Shown piece after piece: positions 34,343 through 43,338 of a stretch of 64,000 nucleotides of DNA (position 1 is its first letter; each line of letters opens with the position of its first letter). A model generated the notes under the pieces. It did not search any database. It was not told where the DNA came from and worked only from the letters and a program-made list of their open reading frames with translations. The stretch comes from JALOOB01 sp964387985 (GTDB lineage: Bacteria; Chloroflexota; Anaerolineae; CG2-30-64-16): positions 1 to 64,000 of the forward strand of contig CAYLZG010000002.1 in the NCBI GenBank assembly GCA_964387985.1, in the 5' to 3' direction. The position numbers were made by a program, and so were the translations under genes.

Positions 34343-35139
34343 CGGACCTGCTCCTGAGCATCCGGTATCTGGGTGCCCGGACGCCATCGATAGCTGGCAA
34401 TGGCCAACTTGTTAAGGGTGAGTTCGCTGCCATCACTGAGGCGCACGGTGATGTTGTAGGGGCCAAAACCCGCAACCAGGCCCTCCACACGGCTGCCGTC
34501 GAACAGTGTGAAGTGTAGCACCGAGCCATGGTCTTTGGCGGCCATCAGGTAGTTGAGCTCGTATTGGTCGACTGCTTCCGGCAGATACGCTCGATGCCGG
34601 TCAGGGGTTGGTGCGTTGCGCAATTCCGTCTGTAGTTTGACAAGCAGTGTGCTGGCTTCCAGCCGGTTCAGCTGTTCGAGTGGCTTGCCTAGCTCCGCCT
34701 CAAGTGCAGCGCGCTCTCTGCCAAGCCGTTGGATCAGATCCTCCAGATGCGCAATCTGGCTGGGTCGAGCCGGTGCTGGTGGGCGTGGTTCGCTCATGAC
34801 TCGCGGCGGGCGGGCGATGCGTTGTCGCCCTCCTGACGGGTCGGGTGATCGGGTGACCGGCGCTTGCGGTGCGGAGTCCGTTGCAGATGTGGGCGCTGGC
34901 TCCTGTTGCGGTTCTTGCCTTTGGAGTTGGCTGCCAGCCGGTCGCGGGTCGCTTCGGAGACGGATCTCGGATTCTTCGACATAGAGGGCTCGGGCCAGGC
35001 GCGCCAGATGTCGCGGATCGATCGATCGCGTGCCCGACTCGTATTCCATGATTGCGCCGATGGGTAGGCCGGCCCGGCTCGCCAGTGTGGCTACGCTGAG
35101 TCGTTTTTGTTCGCGCAAAGCCCAGAGATTTTCAGACAT
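34339..35139 (-). CDS. XRE-family HTH protein with C-terminal Hfq/Sm-like domain (long paralogue)
   Basis: 266 residues: XRE HTH (about 1-60; LREQKRLSVATLASRAGLP, YESGTRSI), a Pro/Gln/Ser-rich linker (about 65-125), a helical stretch (about 128-176), and an Hfq-like domain (about 190-252). The last has TLFDGSRVEGLV (DG instead of NG), GFGPYNITVRL and KLAIASYRW where Hfq has KHAIS. The shared domain and tandem position show the two genes are related. AGGAGG precedes the ATG. The gene follows scpB by 90 bp. Confidence 0.75.
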   Translation of the reverse strand: MSENLWALREQKRLSVATLASRAGLPIGAIMEYESGTRSIDPRHLARLARALYVEESEIRLRSDPRPAGSQLQRQEPQQEPAPTSATDSAPQAPVTRSPDPSGGRQRIARPPRVMSEPRPPAPARPSQIAHLEDLIQRLGRERAALEAELGKPLEQLNRLEASTLLVKLQTELRNAPTPDRHRAYLPEAVDQYELNYLMAAKDHGSVLHFTLFDGSRVEGLVAGFGPYNITVRLSDGSELTLNKLAIASYRWRPGTQIPDAQEQVR

Positions 35140-35229
35140 AGGGGCCTCCTAGCCGGAGCTCGCTTTTCGAGCGCAAGCTCAGTACTCCCCATAAGCCTAC
35201 GCGGCTCGTCCCAAAAGCACAGTAGCGCG

Positions 35230-35844
35230 TTATACGTTTGCCGTATCAGTCGTCTCAGGCGATGGTAGGGGTGGAAGATGCTCCAATCCCTCCAGTCCGA
35301 AGTACTGGAGGAACTGCAATGTGGTGCCGTAGAGGAAGGGCCGCCCCGGCTGTTCGAGCCGGCCAACCGGCTCTATGAGTTCCCTTGTGATCAATGTCCT
35401 CAGGACGCCGTCACAATTGACCCCGCGGATCGATTCGATGTCGCCGCGCGTCAGGGGTTGGCGATAGGCAACCACCGCCAGAGTCTCGAGCGCTGCCGCA
35501 GACAGCCTGGTGGTGAGGTCCAGACCCAGGAATTTCTCGATGAGTAACGCGGCCTCGGGAGCGGTGGTGAGATGAGCGCGATCGCCTTTGCGTATAATGC
35601 GCAGCCCGCGGTGATCGCGGCTATAGGCCTCACTCAAATCGGAAAGCGCGGCTTGCACGGCCGCCTCTTCGACCTCGAGCACCTGGGCGAAACGCGCTAT
35701 CAGCGTGGGCGAGGGAGCGACAAGAAGCAGCGCTTCGAGCTGGGCTGCCAGAGACAGCTCCGGTACAGGAGGCGCCTGTTCCGAAGTGAGCGCGTCTTCA
35801 GGCAAGGTCCCCACCGGCTCAGTTCCGTTAGGCGGAACCGTCAT
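35230..35844 (-). CDS. scpB: segregation and condensation protein ScpB
   Basis: 204 residues with the two winged-helix domains of ScpB. The conserved core reads LSAAALETLAVVAYRQPLTRGDIESIRGVNCDGVLRTLITRELIEPVGR. ScpB joins ScpA and SMC in the condensin complex that compacts and separates chromosomes. The N-terminal 30 residues are extra and low in complexity. Its ATG overlaps the amaP stop (ATGA, 35841-35844). scpA is not in the window. Confidence 0.93.
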   Translation of the reverse strand: MTVPPNGTEPVGTLPEDALTSEQAPPVPELSLAAQLEALLLVAPSPTLIARFAQVLEVEEAAVQAALSDLSEAYSRDHRGLRIIRKGDRAHLTTAPEAALLIEKFLGLDLTTRLSAAALETLAVVAYRQPLTRGDIESIRGVNCDGVLRTLITRELIEPVGRLEQPGRPFLYGTTLQFLQYFGLEGLEHLPPLPSPETTDTANV

Positions 35845-36401
35845 GCAGCCTCTTCCGTATAAGGCGCGTGGTCGATGTGAACCTGGATCTTGCCCAGCTG
35901 CAGTCCCATTCGTTCGGTGATCACTTCTTTCGCAACCGAGACAATCTCGTCGGTCTTCATCGGCACGTCGATCTCCGGTCGGGTTTGCACATTCAACTTC
36001 ACATTGACTGCTTTGCCGCTGCCCGTCACGACCGGCGTGACCGAGATGATATCCGCGAGTTGATCGAGGTGCCAGGTCAACCTGCGTGCAACCGAATCGG
36101 TGGTCACTGCTGCCTCGCTGCCGCCTTCAGTGCTGACGCGAACCGCGCGCGGTCGCCGGATCCGCACTTCCTGCCAGATCAGCGGAATGCACACCACAAC
36201 AGCAAGCACGGCAAGAGCGATCTGTGCCAGAGAGAAAAGCCACGCCCGTTGAGTCTGCAGATTACGCAGCCAGGTGGCTGCATTTGCGGCGCCTTGCTGC
36301 ACGGCTTGCAGGGTCTGCAGCGGAAACAGCGCCAGCACGAGACATAGCGCGAGAAGCGACAACAGCAGGATGATGACAAGTACTTTGTTGAATACGTTCA
36401 T
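35841..36401 (-). CDS. amaP: alkaline shock response membrane anchor protein AmaP
   Basis: 186 residues with two hydrophobic segments (about 4-26 and 52-76) and a C-terminal Asp23-like domain (ADIISVTPVVTGSGKAVNVKLNVQTRPEIDVP). AmaP anchors Asp23 at the membrane in Firmicutes; related proteins occur in other phyla. The ATG at 36401 with GGAGGG upstream is preferred over 36443, which would put extra residues before the first membrane helix. It is translationally coupled to scpB. Confidence 0.85.
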   Translation of the reverse strand: MNVFNKVLVIILLLSLLALCLVLALFPLQTLQAVQQGAANAATWLRNLQTQRAWLFSLAQIALAVLAVVVCIPLIWQEVRIRRPRAVRVSTEGGSEAAVTTDSVARRLTWHLDQLADIISVTPVVTGSGKAVNVKLNVQTRPEIDVPMKTDEIVSVAKEVITERMGLQLGKIQVHIDHAPYTEEAA

Positions 36402-36414
36402 GGCGCCCTCCGAC

Positions 36415-39189
36415 TCAATTATAACTGCGACGGGGAAAAACAAGTAAACGGCTGACTGCTGCTGCGCCCAGGATCACGAGCATGATCGCGAGCGTGACCA
36501 GGCTGAAGATGACGCCTGACTTCCAGCTGTGGGGCTGGTAAGTGAGCGTGACCTCATGTGTCCCCTTCTCCAGGGGGATTGCCCGGTAGAGAAGGTTGGC
36601 GCGCAGGATCTCGCCTGGCACACCATCAATCCATGCCCTCCAGCCGGGATACCAGGCATCCGCAATGATGAGAAACCCTGCTTCAGCCAGCTTTGCCTGG
36701 CAGGTCATCTGCTCTTCCGCAGCGGCGATGCAGGTAACGTCTTCATCATTGCTGGCCGCGGCGACGGGCCGGGAAGGCAGATCCGCCTCGATGACGGCAG
36801 TGCCGCGAGGATCGAAGGCCGGATCGGCGACAGCTGCCTGTGCGGCTGACTCACCGGAAACCGGCATGGCTCCATGCACGATCCAGGCGCGACCCGGCGC
36901 GTTGCGGCGCTCATAGATCTTCACATCTCCGGAATGAATGCGGCGGAAGTCGCCCTCAGGCGATACCGTGATGGACGCATGCGCGCCGGTCCTGCGGTTG
37001 ATCAGGCTGGCCCCCTGTACGACTATCTGCGCTGCGCCGCTGTTGGTGATTGCCAGTTGCCGCAGCGTTACGGACTTGGCCAACGGCAGGATGACCGGGC
37101 TGGGTGGATCCGCGGCCTCCGTTGCCGGCACCATCGTGAGGCGGATCTCATCGCCACCGACGGTGGTTACCGTAATGCCTGCAGTCGCGCCAGGCTCGGC
37201 AGACGCGATGAGCCCCAGGGCATCCGCTTCGAAAACGGGGTACGCTGTCAGGTCAAGGTCAAGTGTCGCACCGGGCTGTACGGCCGCTCCCTGTTCGAGA
37301 TCGTAGTAGATGTCGTACACCCACAGATCCCGCTGCTTATCCGTGATCACGAAGCGCACGCCGGTCAGGTCGAGCAGACGGGCAGGGGGAATGGCTGTGA
37401 GTTGTTCCCGCAGCCTTCCGTCCGGCGTCATCTCGCCGTCGAGAAACAATTCCTGGACCTTGACATAACGCTGCAAGGGCAACAGGCCCCCATCGTAGCC
37501 GTCCACAGCAGGGAGGTTGTACAGCAGGGAGAGGTTGGGCGCCACGACCTCGACCTGCTTTGCAGCGCGTACCAGCCGCTCCACCGCACCTGCGGGCAAC
37601 CGGTCCGCCTGCAGCGCGCGCAGTTCGGCAAGGTCACCGGGATCGTAACGGATGTCTGACAGACTCAAGAAGCGGTCGCGACCCGCGGCCGGCTGGTCGA
37701 TGGTAGCGGCCAGCAGCGCCGCAGGGGCGTTACGAAGCGAAACCGCCATCGGCGCAGTCGCAAGGGTGAACGGCAGGGCTCGGCTCGCAGCGAAGAGCTC
37801 GAGAAACGCCACGATGACGAGCAGCGATACCCTCTTCCATCTCATGAGCGTGACTACGACGAGCGCTACAACAAGCCACAGACTGACCGTTATCCATGAC
37901 GGCCAGCGCTGAATGAGGAGTAGGACGAGTACGGCAGCCGCGGCGAGCAGAGCAAACACGCGCGCCAGGGGCCGTGAGGGTAGGGCAGGTCGGGCCAGGC
38001 TGAGCCGGGATAATCCATCCATCCCCAGGGCGGCCAGTAGCGCTGCGCCCAACGCATACAACTCCAGCCAGCGGGCCGGTGCGCGGAAGAGATCGAAGCC
38101 TGGCACGAATCGCCAAAGGGGATAGGTGAGTGGGGAGTATGCGCCGAGCGCGAGCAGCACGCCACCGATGACCAGGGCGATGGGCCTGACCCGCGCACCG
38201 GCCCCCGAAGCGCGTGCGCGCCAGTCCCGCACGGCCAGCCAGCCGCCCGACGCGGCGAGGAGCAGTCCTGCCAGGCCAATGTAAGCCACGAATTCTGCGT
38301 AGCCCTCGCTCTCAAAAGCCTCGGCTAAACCACCGCCAAACGGAGGCAGAAAGCTCTGCAGGAGTAGCTGCGGCCGCAGGGAGAAACTGACGGCCTCGCG
38401 GTATTCCAGGCCCCCGGTGCGCAATCCGAGAGCGGTGAGCTCAAGGGTTGGCAACAGCTGCGCCGCAGACAGCGCGAGGGCCGGGATCGTGGCCAGCAGC
38501 GGCAGCAGCCGCGCAGGCCGCGGCGGCCAGCCCATCGAGGCGAGCGCCCACAAACCGAGGCCGGTCATGTTGATGAACGTTGTTTGAGTGTGTCCCGCCA
38601 ACAGTTGCAGCGCGATCAAGAGACTCAGTGTCAGAAAGGATACCGTGCGGCCTTGCCAGCGCTCGCCTGGCGGGCGACGGATCGTCGTGTCATAAAGGAG
38701 GAGCAGCGCTGGCAGCCATGCCAGTGCGTTCAACTGGTTGATATTCTCCACGCGCGCAAGCGCGAACCCACCTGATCCGAAAATGAGACCGGCAATGAAT
38801 GCAGCCGGCCGGCTGGCACAAAGCGAGCGGCGCCCCAGGACATAAGTGAAGCCTGCTGCCAGCCAGGCATGCAGGATGGCGGACCATACGAGCGCTTGCT
38901 CGGGCCGGAGCCAACTCAGCGGCCAATGCAGCGGGTAGAGCACCGCGGCCTGGATATTCGCCAGGAACGGGACACCGGTGAAAAGGTAAGGGTTCCACAG
39001 CGGTGTCACGCCTGCGCGGAACGCCTCCATTCGATGGGCCCAATAGGGTGTGAAGTAAGTGAAGGCATCGATGCCGGCGACGATGCGGTTCGTCAGGCCA
39101 AGCGGCCAGAAGATGACCAGCGTGGCCAACGCCAGCCCACCCCAGGCGCCAAGATCGCGCAGCCACGGACATCGCCGGAGCGAGTTCAT
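36415..39189 (-). CDS. YfhO-family membrane protein
   Basis: 924 residues with about 12-13 membrane segments, a C-terminal beta-rich outside domain, and a final membrane helix. The N-terminal FTYFTPYWAHRMEAFRAGVTPLWNPYLFTGVPFLANIQAAVLYP is typical of YfhO. Firmicute YfhO proteins are implicated in glycosylation of wall polymers such as lipoteichoic acid. Here it is the last gene of a unit with a GT39-like and a GT2 enzyme, supporting lipid-linked sugar transfer at the cell surface. Overlap with the GT39-like gene is ATGA. Confidence 0.88.
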   Translation of the reverse strand: MNSLRRCPWLRDLGAWGGLALATLVIFWPLGLTNRIVAGIDAFTYFTPYWAHRMEAFRAGVTPLWNPYLFTGVPFLANIQAAVLYPLHWPLSWLRPEQALVWSAILHAWLAAGFTYVLGRRSLCASRPAAFIAGLIFGSGGFALARVENINQLNALAWLPALLLLYDTTIRRPPGERWQGRTVSFLTLSLLIALQLLAGHTQTTFINMTGLGLWALASMGWPPRPARLLPLLATIPALALSAAQLLPTLELTALGLRTGGLEYREAVSFSLRPQLLLQSFLPPFGGGLAEAFESEGYAEFVAYIGLAGLLLAASGGWLAVRDWRARASGAGARVRPIALVIGGVLLALGAYSPLTYPLWRFVPGFDLFRAPARWLELYALGAALLAALGMDGLSRLSLARPALPSRPLARVFALLAAAAVLVLLLIQRWPSWITVSLWLVVALVVVTLMRWKRVSLLVIVAFLELFAASRALPFTLATAPMAVSLRNAPAALLAATIDQPAAGRDRFLSLSDIRYDPGDLAELRALQADRLPAGAVERLVRAAKQVEVVAPNLSLLYNLPAVDGYDGGLLPLQRYVKVQELFLDGEMTPDGRLREQLTAIPPARLLDLTGVRFVITDKQRDLWVYDIYYDLEQGAAVQPGATLDLDLTAYPVFEADALGLIASAEPGATAGITVTTVGGDEIRLTMVPATEAADPPSPVILPLAKSVTLRQLAITNSGAAQIVVQGASLINRRTGAHASITVSPEGDFRRIHSGDVKIYERRNAPGRAWIVHGAMPVSGESAAQAAVADPAFDPRGTAVIEADLPSRPVAAASNDEDVTCIAAAEEQMTCQAKLAEAGFLIIADAWYPGWRAWIDGVPGEILRANLLYRAIPLEKGTHEVTLTYQPHSWKSGVIFSLVTLAIMLVILGAAAVSRLLVFPRRSYN

Positions 39190-40778
39190 GGGGTGCTCTC
39201 CACGGGTGCGCCGGGCATGCCCGCGATCGTCAGGACCTGCTCGATCCGGTAGAGGGTCGGTCCTGTTGTCTCGTTAGCAGCAGCAGCCGTTGCTTGAGGC
39301 CGCGCGACAAAGCCCTGGGCCGCCAGCGCATTCTCCAGAGCGGCCAGCGAGTCGAGCTCCCAGCGAGGCAGCATGAGCCACTGGGGCGTGGCGGGATGCT
39401 CCTTCGCCACGCGTGCTGCCTCACGCGCGAGCTTGATGGGACCATCATACCAACTCCGCTCGATCGGTAGATCATACAGATAATAACCGAGGTGCCAGCC
39501 AAGGCGACCGTAGTAAACTGTTGTGCCAGCAGGCTGCTGCGCGATGAAATGCGCCGCCTCTGCCACACCCTCATACGCACGGATATTACTGCCCACCGGG
39601 ATCTGCGCGGTGACGCCCAATGATGCGGCGTAGACGAGGATCGGGACCAGCAGCGCCGGGGCCCACTTTGCGGCGCCAACAGCCGGGTATCGCCGCAGCA
39701 TGGACCACCCATCCACCAGGCCTCGCCCGGCCAGGATGCACAGGAGCGGCAACACGGGCAGCAGGTAGCGATCCCAGGGCTGGAATGAGAAGATCAGGTG
39801 AATCACCAGGTAGCAAAGGACATAGCCAGCGAGGAGAAATGTCCAACGTGACGGCCGGTCTCGCGAGTCTCTCATCAGCCTGTCCGGCAGTGCAGAGACT
39901 CCTGCGACGAACAGCAGCAGTGCGCTGATAGCCGGGGCTCCGAACAGGTATCCCATCTGCTGCAGCCATTCGGCGGCACGTCTGGGCCATTCGACCAGCG
40001 GGGCCAATACAACACCGCCGTACGTGCGCAGGCTCTGGTCCCAGTAGCTGGGCCGGTTGTGCCAGCGCAGGCTGTCCCAGTAGGTCACCGCACCGAAAAC
40101 CGGAGCGAAGCCCACGAGCGCCAGGCCAACTCGTTTCAGAATTACGATGCCACGCCGGCTCTCACCTGCCTCGGGGATCTCCGCGGCGATCAGCAGGGCA
40201 AGAATGAGCGGCACTCCGAACACACCCTGCTGCTTGCTCGCGCAGGCGAGGCCCAGGAGAACACCTGCCCACAACGGCTGTGCGGCCACAGCAGCCCATG
40301 CCGCGCCGGTCACAAACAACGTCAGCCACGGGTCAGCGAAAGCCGTCGGGCCAAACAGGATCGCAAAAGGGGACAGCGCAAGCAGCGCAGCAGCGAGCAG
40401 CGCGGCCTGTTTGCCCACCATGCGCCACGCGAGGCCGTAGGTTCCCAGGACAGTCAGCACGCTCGCCAGCATGCCGGGTGCGCGCAAGGCCAATTCAGAT
40501 GGCCCAAACACCTTGAGGCTGAGCGCGAGAAGATACAGCACGAGCGGTGGCTTGTCCACCCAAGGAATGAGCAGCAGGGGATCGGAGCTGTCGGCGATTG
40601 CGCGCGCCCAGGTGCCATACAGCGCTTCATCATGATGAAGTGGAAGACTTGCTGCCCAGGGGATCGCGCGCAGCAGCAGGCTAGCAACCATCAGGGCAGG
40701 CAAGAGGACGCTGCCGCGCGTTACTCGACGAACCGGTATTTCAACAGCGTCCACGCCACCGTCAAACCATCGCGCCAA
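39186..40778 (-). CDS. PMT/ArnT-like membrane glycosyltransferase (GT39/GT83 type)
   Basis: 530 residues with about 11-12 membrane segments. The first outside loop reads LPLHHDEALYGTWARAI followed by WVDKPPLVLYLLAL, the acidic catalytic loop and DKPP motif of protein mannosyltransferase/ArnT-like enzymes, which take sugar from a polyprenyl phosphate donor. The neighbouring GT2 could make that donor. The start is uncertain: ATG 40778 overlaps the GT2 stop by 58 nt, while GTG 40754 or ATG 40691 would shorten the overlap but cut toward the first membrane helix. Confidence 0.85.
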   Translation of the reverse strand: MARWFDGGVDAVEIPVRRVTRGSVLLPALMVASLLLRAIPWAASLPLHHDEALYGTWARAIADSSDPLLLIPWVDKPPLVLYLLALSLKVFGPSELALRAPGMLASVLTVLGTYGLAWRMVGKQAALLAAALLALSPFAILFGPTAFADPWLTLFVTGAAWAAVAAQPLWAGVLLGLACASKQQGVFGVPLILALLIAAEIPEAGESRRGIVILKRVGLALVGFAPVFGAVTYWDSLRWHNRPSYWDQSLRTYGGVVLAPLVEWPRRAAEWLQQMGYLFGAPAISALLLFVAGVSALPDRLMRDSRDRPSRWTFLLAGYVLCYLVIHLIFSFQPWDRYLLPVLPLLCILAGRGLVDGWSMLRRYPAVGAAKWAPALLVPILVYAASLGVTAQIPVGSNIRAYEGVAEAAHFIAQQPAGTTVYYGRLGWHLGYYLYDLPIERSWYDGPIKLAREAARVAKEHPATPQWLMLPRWELDSLAALENALAAQGFVARPQATAAAANETTGPTLYRIEQVLTIAGMPGAPVESTP

Positions 40779-41482
40779 CTGATCTTCTTGCCCTCATTGA
40801 ACTCGCGGCCGGTGTACGAGATGGGCACCTCGTAGATGCGGTAACCCCGTTTCAAGATCTTCGCAGTTATCTCAGGGTCGAAACCCCAACCGTGGGAGTT
40901 CAGCCGAAGCTGCTGAGCGACCTCGCGCGTGAACACCTTGTAGCACGTTTCCATGTCGGACAGAATCGTGTCGTACAGAATATTGGCGAAGAGCGTGAGC
41001 AGCTTGTTGCCCAGCATATGGCTGAAGAACATTGCCTTGCGCGGACCGCCCAGGAAGCGGCTGCCGTATACCACCTTCGAGCGACCCTCGACGATGGGTT
41101 GTACCAGCTTTGGATACTCCCTGGGGTCATACTCCAGATCTGCATCCTGTACGATGAGGATCTCGCCGGTTGCCTTATCGATCGCCGTTCGGACAGCCGC
41201 GCCTTTGCCCTTATTGCGTTCGTGATAGTACACCGAGACCTCGGGCAGCTCGGCCAGATCGGCCAGAATGTCGCGCGTTCCATCCTTTGACCCATCGTCG
41301 ACGATGATGACTTCTTTCTCAACAACCAGTTCCACCGGACCTTCTCTGCTACGGTTCGGATCGCCTTGCGCCGTCTTTCCCTCGCGGACGCGCAGAACGA
41401 TGTCGACGTCCAACACACGTTCGACGATTTCGCGGATGGTGTCGATTTCATTGTAGCAAGGAATGAGGACCGAAAGCTTCAA
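40721..41482 (-). CDS. GT2 glycosyltransferase, dolichyl/polyprenyl-phosphate sugar synthase type
   Basis: About 253 residues, GT-A fold: LSVLIPCYNE at the start, VDDGSKDGT, VQDADLEYDP (DxD metal site), YGSRF and ETCYKVF. No membrane domain. This fits the polyprenyl-phosphate glucose or mannose synthases. A TTG start at 41482 is proposed: GAGGAGG lies 8 nt upstream and a good promoter (41523-41551) predicts transcription from about 41516, which would leave out the ATG-led longer frames. It heads the GT2-GT39-YfhO unit. Confidence 0.88.
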   Translation of the reverse strand: MKLSVLIPCYNEIDTIREIVERVLDVDIVLRVREGKTAQGDPNRSREGPVELVVEKEVIIVDDGSKDGTRDILADLAELPEVSVYYHERNKGKGAAVRTAIDKATGEILIVQDADLEYDPREYPKLVQPIVEGRSKVVYGSRFLGGPRKAMFFSHMLGNKLLTLFANILYDTILSDMETCYKVFTREVAQQLRLNSHGWGFDPEITAKILKRGYRIYEVPISYTGREFNEGKKISWRDGLTVAWTLLKYRFVE

Positions 41483-41522
41483 AAAACGGGCCTCCTCGTA
41501 GGAATCCTGAGAACAATCTAAC

Positions 41523-41551
41523 ATTATAGCGGACGCTGGGCGAATTCCAAA
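41523..41551 (-). promoter_or_regulatory. candidate promoter of the glycosyltransferase unit
   Basis: On the minus strand TTTGGA (41546-41551), 17-bp spacer, TATAAT (41523-41528). The -10 is a consensus match and lies where a longer GT2 reading frame would otherwise begin. Confidence 0.6.
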
Positions 41552-41562
41552 GCGGTGCGGGT

Positions 41563-41590
41563 TTGACTTCGCGGACACTGCCCGTATACT
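41563..41590 (+). promoter_or_regulatory. candidate promoter of the transglutaminase-like gene
   Basis: TTGACT (41563-41568), 16-bp spacer, TATACT (41585-41590), reading toward the gene at 41624. Confidence 0.6.
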
Positions 41591-41623
41591 CTTTCGGATG
41601 GAGATTCGGCATCTCTTCCCAGG

Positions 41624-42271
41624 ATGAGAGACATGTCACTAGAAGCGCACTTGACCCCTGATGAGCAGGCGGCGCTCGCCAGCCTGTCCAACCCTCGCAA
41701 GATCCAGGACTTCCTGGACTCGATCGCCTATGAGCCTGAATATTTTAACCGGTCGCCTCTGCGCGTGCTTCGCGAACAGCGCGGCCACTGCCTCGACGGC
41801 GCGCTGTTCGGCGCTGCCGCGCTGCGCCGCCTGGGACACCGGCCCCTGGTGCTCGACCTTGTGCCCGAGCCGCTCATGGATGACGATCATGTGCTTGCCA
41901 TCTACTGCCTGGGGGAAGCTTACGGCGCCGTTGCAAAGTCCAACTTCGCGGGCCTGCGCTATCGGGAGCCGGTATATCGTTCCCTGCGGGAACTGGTGAT
42001 GTCCTATTTTGAGGATTACTTCAATGCTCTCGGTCGCAAGACGCTGCGCGGCTACACCCGGCTGTTGGATCTTTCCAAATATGACGCACTGGAGTGGGAA
42101 ACACGCGATGCCGCGTGCGATCGCATCGAAAAACGCCTGCAGGGTATGCGGCACATCTCCATCCTGACCCCCGAGATGATCCGCAGCCTCACCCCTGTGG
42201 ATTCGCGCACGCTTTCCGCCGGCCTCCATGGAGCAGACGAGGAAGGGATCTTTAAGCCCGGCATTGCGTGA
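41624..42271 (+). CDS. transglutaminase-like protein of unknown function
   Basis: 215 residues, soluble. The core reads GHCLDGALFGAAALRRLGHRPLVLDL, then MDDDHVLAIY and AVAKSNFAGLRYREPVYRSLRELVMSYFEDYFN. The order Cys, then DDDH, is what a papain/transglutaminase-like fold with a Cys-His-Asp triad would show. Proteins of this pattern are annotated as hypothetical, to my memory. An alternative ATG at 41633 has AGGA at better spacing. It stands between the glycosyltransferase unit and the cobalt/nickel transporter without clear link to either. Confidence 0.7.
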   Translation: MRDMSLEAHLTPDEQAALASLSNPRKIQDFLDSIAYEPEYFNRSPLRVLREQRGHCLDGALFGAAALRRLGHRPLVLDLVPEPLMDDDHVLAIYCLGEAYGAVAKSNFAGLRYREPVYRSLRELVMSYFEDYFNALGRKTLRGYTRLLDLSKYDALEWETRDAACDRIEKRLQGMRHISILTPEMIRSLTPVDSRTLSAGLHGADEEGIFKPGIA

Positions 42272-42277
42272 CGAACT

Positions 42278-42306
42278 TTGCCTCCTGTGCCTTATTGTGA
42301 TAGGAT
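42278..42306 (+). promoter_or_regulatory. candidate promoter of the cbiMQO-fur operon
   Basis: TTGCCT (42278-42283), a 17-bp spacer and TAGGAT (42301-42306). The -10 is overlapped by the palindromic operator at 42304-42319. Confidence 0.55.
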
Positions 42307-42330
42307 TGCAATTGCAATCAGTTGCAATAA
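42304..42330 (+). promoter_or_regulatory. TTGCAA-rich operator, candidate Fur-family (Nur-like) box
   Basis: A perfect 16-bp palindrome (GATTGCAATTGCAATC, 42304-42319) followed by a third TTGCAA (42322-42327). TTGCAA-N4-TTGCAA is close to the TTGCAA-N5-TTGCAA box known for the Streptomyces nickel regulator Nur. It covers the -10 of the cbiM promoter, so metal-loaded repressor would block transcription. The Fur-family gene at the operon end is the natural candidate. Confidence 0.65.
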
Positions 42331-42365
42331 GATGCCGCTTTTCGTCACATAGGAGGTAGATGATT

Positions 42366-43328
42366 ATGACCTTCGCCGTTGTTCAGCCCATGCACATTCC
42401 CGACGGATTCCTTTCCGTCGCCGTCTCGGTGGCCCTATGGGTGTTTTCGATCCTGGCTATCGCGTACGCACTCCGGCGCGTGAACCGGGACTTCGACGAG
42501 CGCAAGGTTCCGCTGATGGGCGTGCTGGCGGCAGCCATTTTCGCCGGCCAGATGCTCAACTTCGCGGTGACCGGTGGCACATCGGGCCATCTGATGGGCG
42601 CAGCCATTGCCACGATCCTGCTGGGACCATGGGCGGCCGTGTTGGTGATAACCGCTGTAGTTGGCGTTCAGGCGCTGATCTTCCAGGATGGCGGAATCCT
42701 GGCGCTCGGCGCGAACATCTTCAACATGGGTGTGGTGGGTGTTGCGGTCTCCTACTTCACCTATCGCACGGTCATGCAGATCGCGCGCGATCAGAAGTGG
42801 GGCGTATTTGTGGGCGGATTCGCTGCAGGTTGGCTGTCGATCTTCATCGCTTCGCTGGGCGTCGCGCTTCAGCTAGCCCTCTCCGGCACCTCTCCGGCCA
42901 ACCTCGCGGTGCCTGCGATGGGAGCCATCCATGCCCTTATCGGCGTGGGAGAGGGTTTGATCACCGTGGGAGCACTGGCCTTCCTGTACGCTGCCCGGCC
43001 CGACCTGGTTCTCGCCAACGGGAGGACTGCACCGCTCGGCAAGGCCATCTGGATTGGGGGGTTGGTCATCGCGCTGGCTCTGGCTGTGCTCGCTCCGCTG
43101 GCTTCGGCCAACCCGGACGGGCTCGAGTGGGTGGCGGAGCAGCGCGGTTTTCTCGACCGCGGCCAGGAACCGTTGTACAACATCATCCCGGATTATGTCT
43201 TCCCGGGCATCTCAGATGAAGCGGTCGCGACAATTCTCGCAGGCTTTGTCGGGGTGCTGCTCGTGCTGGGCGTCGTTGCGTTCCTGAGCTATTCGCGACG
43301 CCGGCGCGCGGCCGATAACAAAGCTTAG
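42366..43328 (+). CDS. cbiM: cobalt/nickel ECF transporter substrate-specific protein CbiM-CbiN fusion
   Basis: About 320 residues with about seven to eight membrane segments. The essential N-terminal metal-binding motif MHIPDGF is present near residue 9. The C-terminal part has PDGLEWVAE and one more membrane helix, which is the CbiN/NikN-like module fused on. It confers Co2+ or Ni2+ specificity; the two cannot be told apart by eye. ATG 42366 is 9 nt after AGGAGG; the ATG at 42360 is too close. It is first in the operon with cbiQ, cbiO and fur. Confidence 0.9.
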   Translation: MTFAVVQPMHIPDGFLSVAVSVALWVFSILAIAYALRRVNRDFDERKVPLMGVLAAAIFAGQMLNFAVTGGTSGHLMGAAIATILLGPWAAVLVITAVVGVQALIFQDGGILALGANIFNMGVVGVAVSYFTYRTVMQIARDQKWGVFVGGFAAGWLSIFIASLGVALQLALSGTSPANLAVPAMGAIHALIGVGEGLITVGALAFLYAARPDLVLANGRTAPLGKAIWIGGLVIALALAVLAPLASANPDGLEWVAEQRGFLDRGQEPLYNIIPDYVFPGISDEAVATILAGFVGVLLVLGVVAFLSYSRRRRAADNKA

Positions 43329-43338
43329 GGAATAGCAC

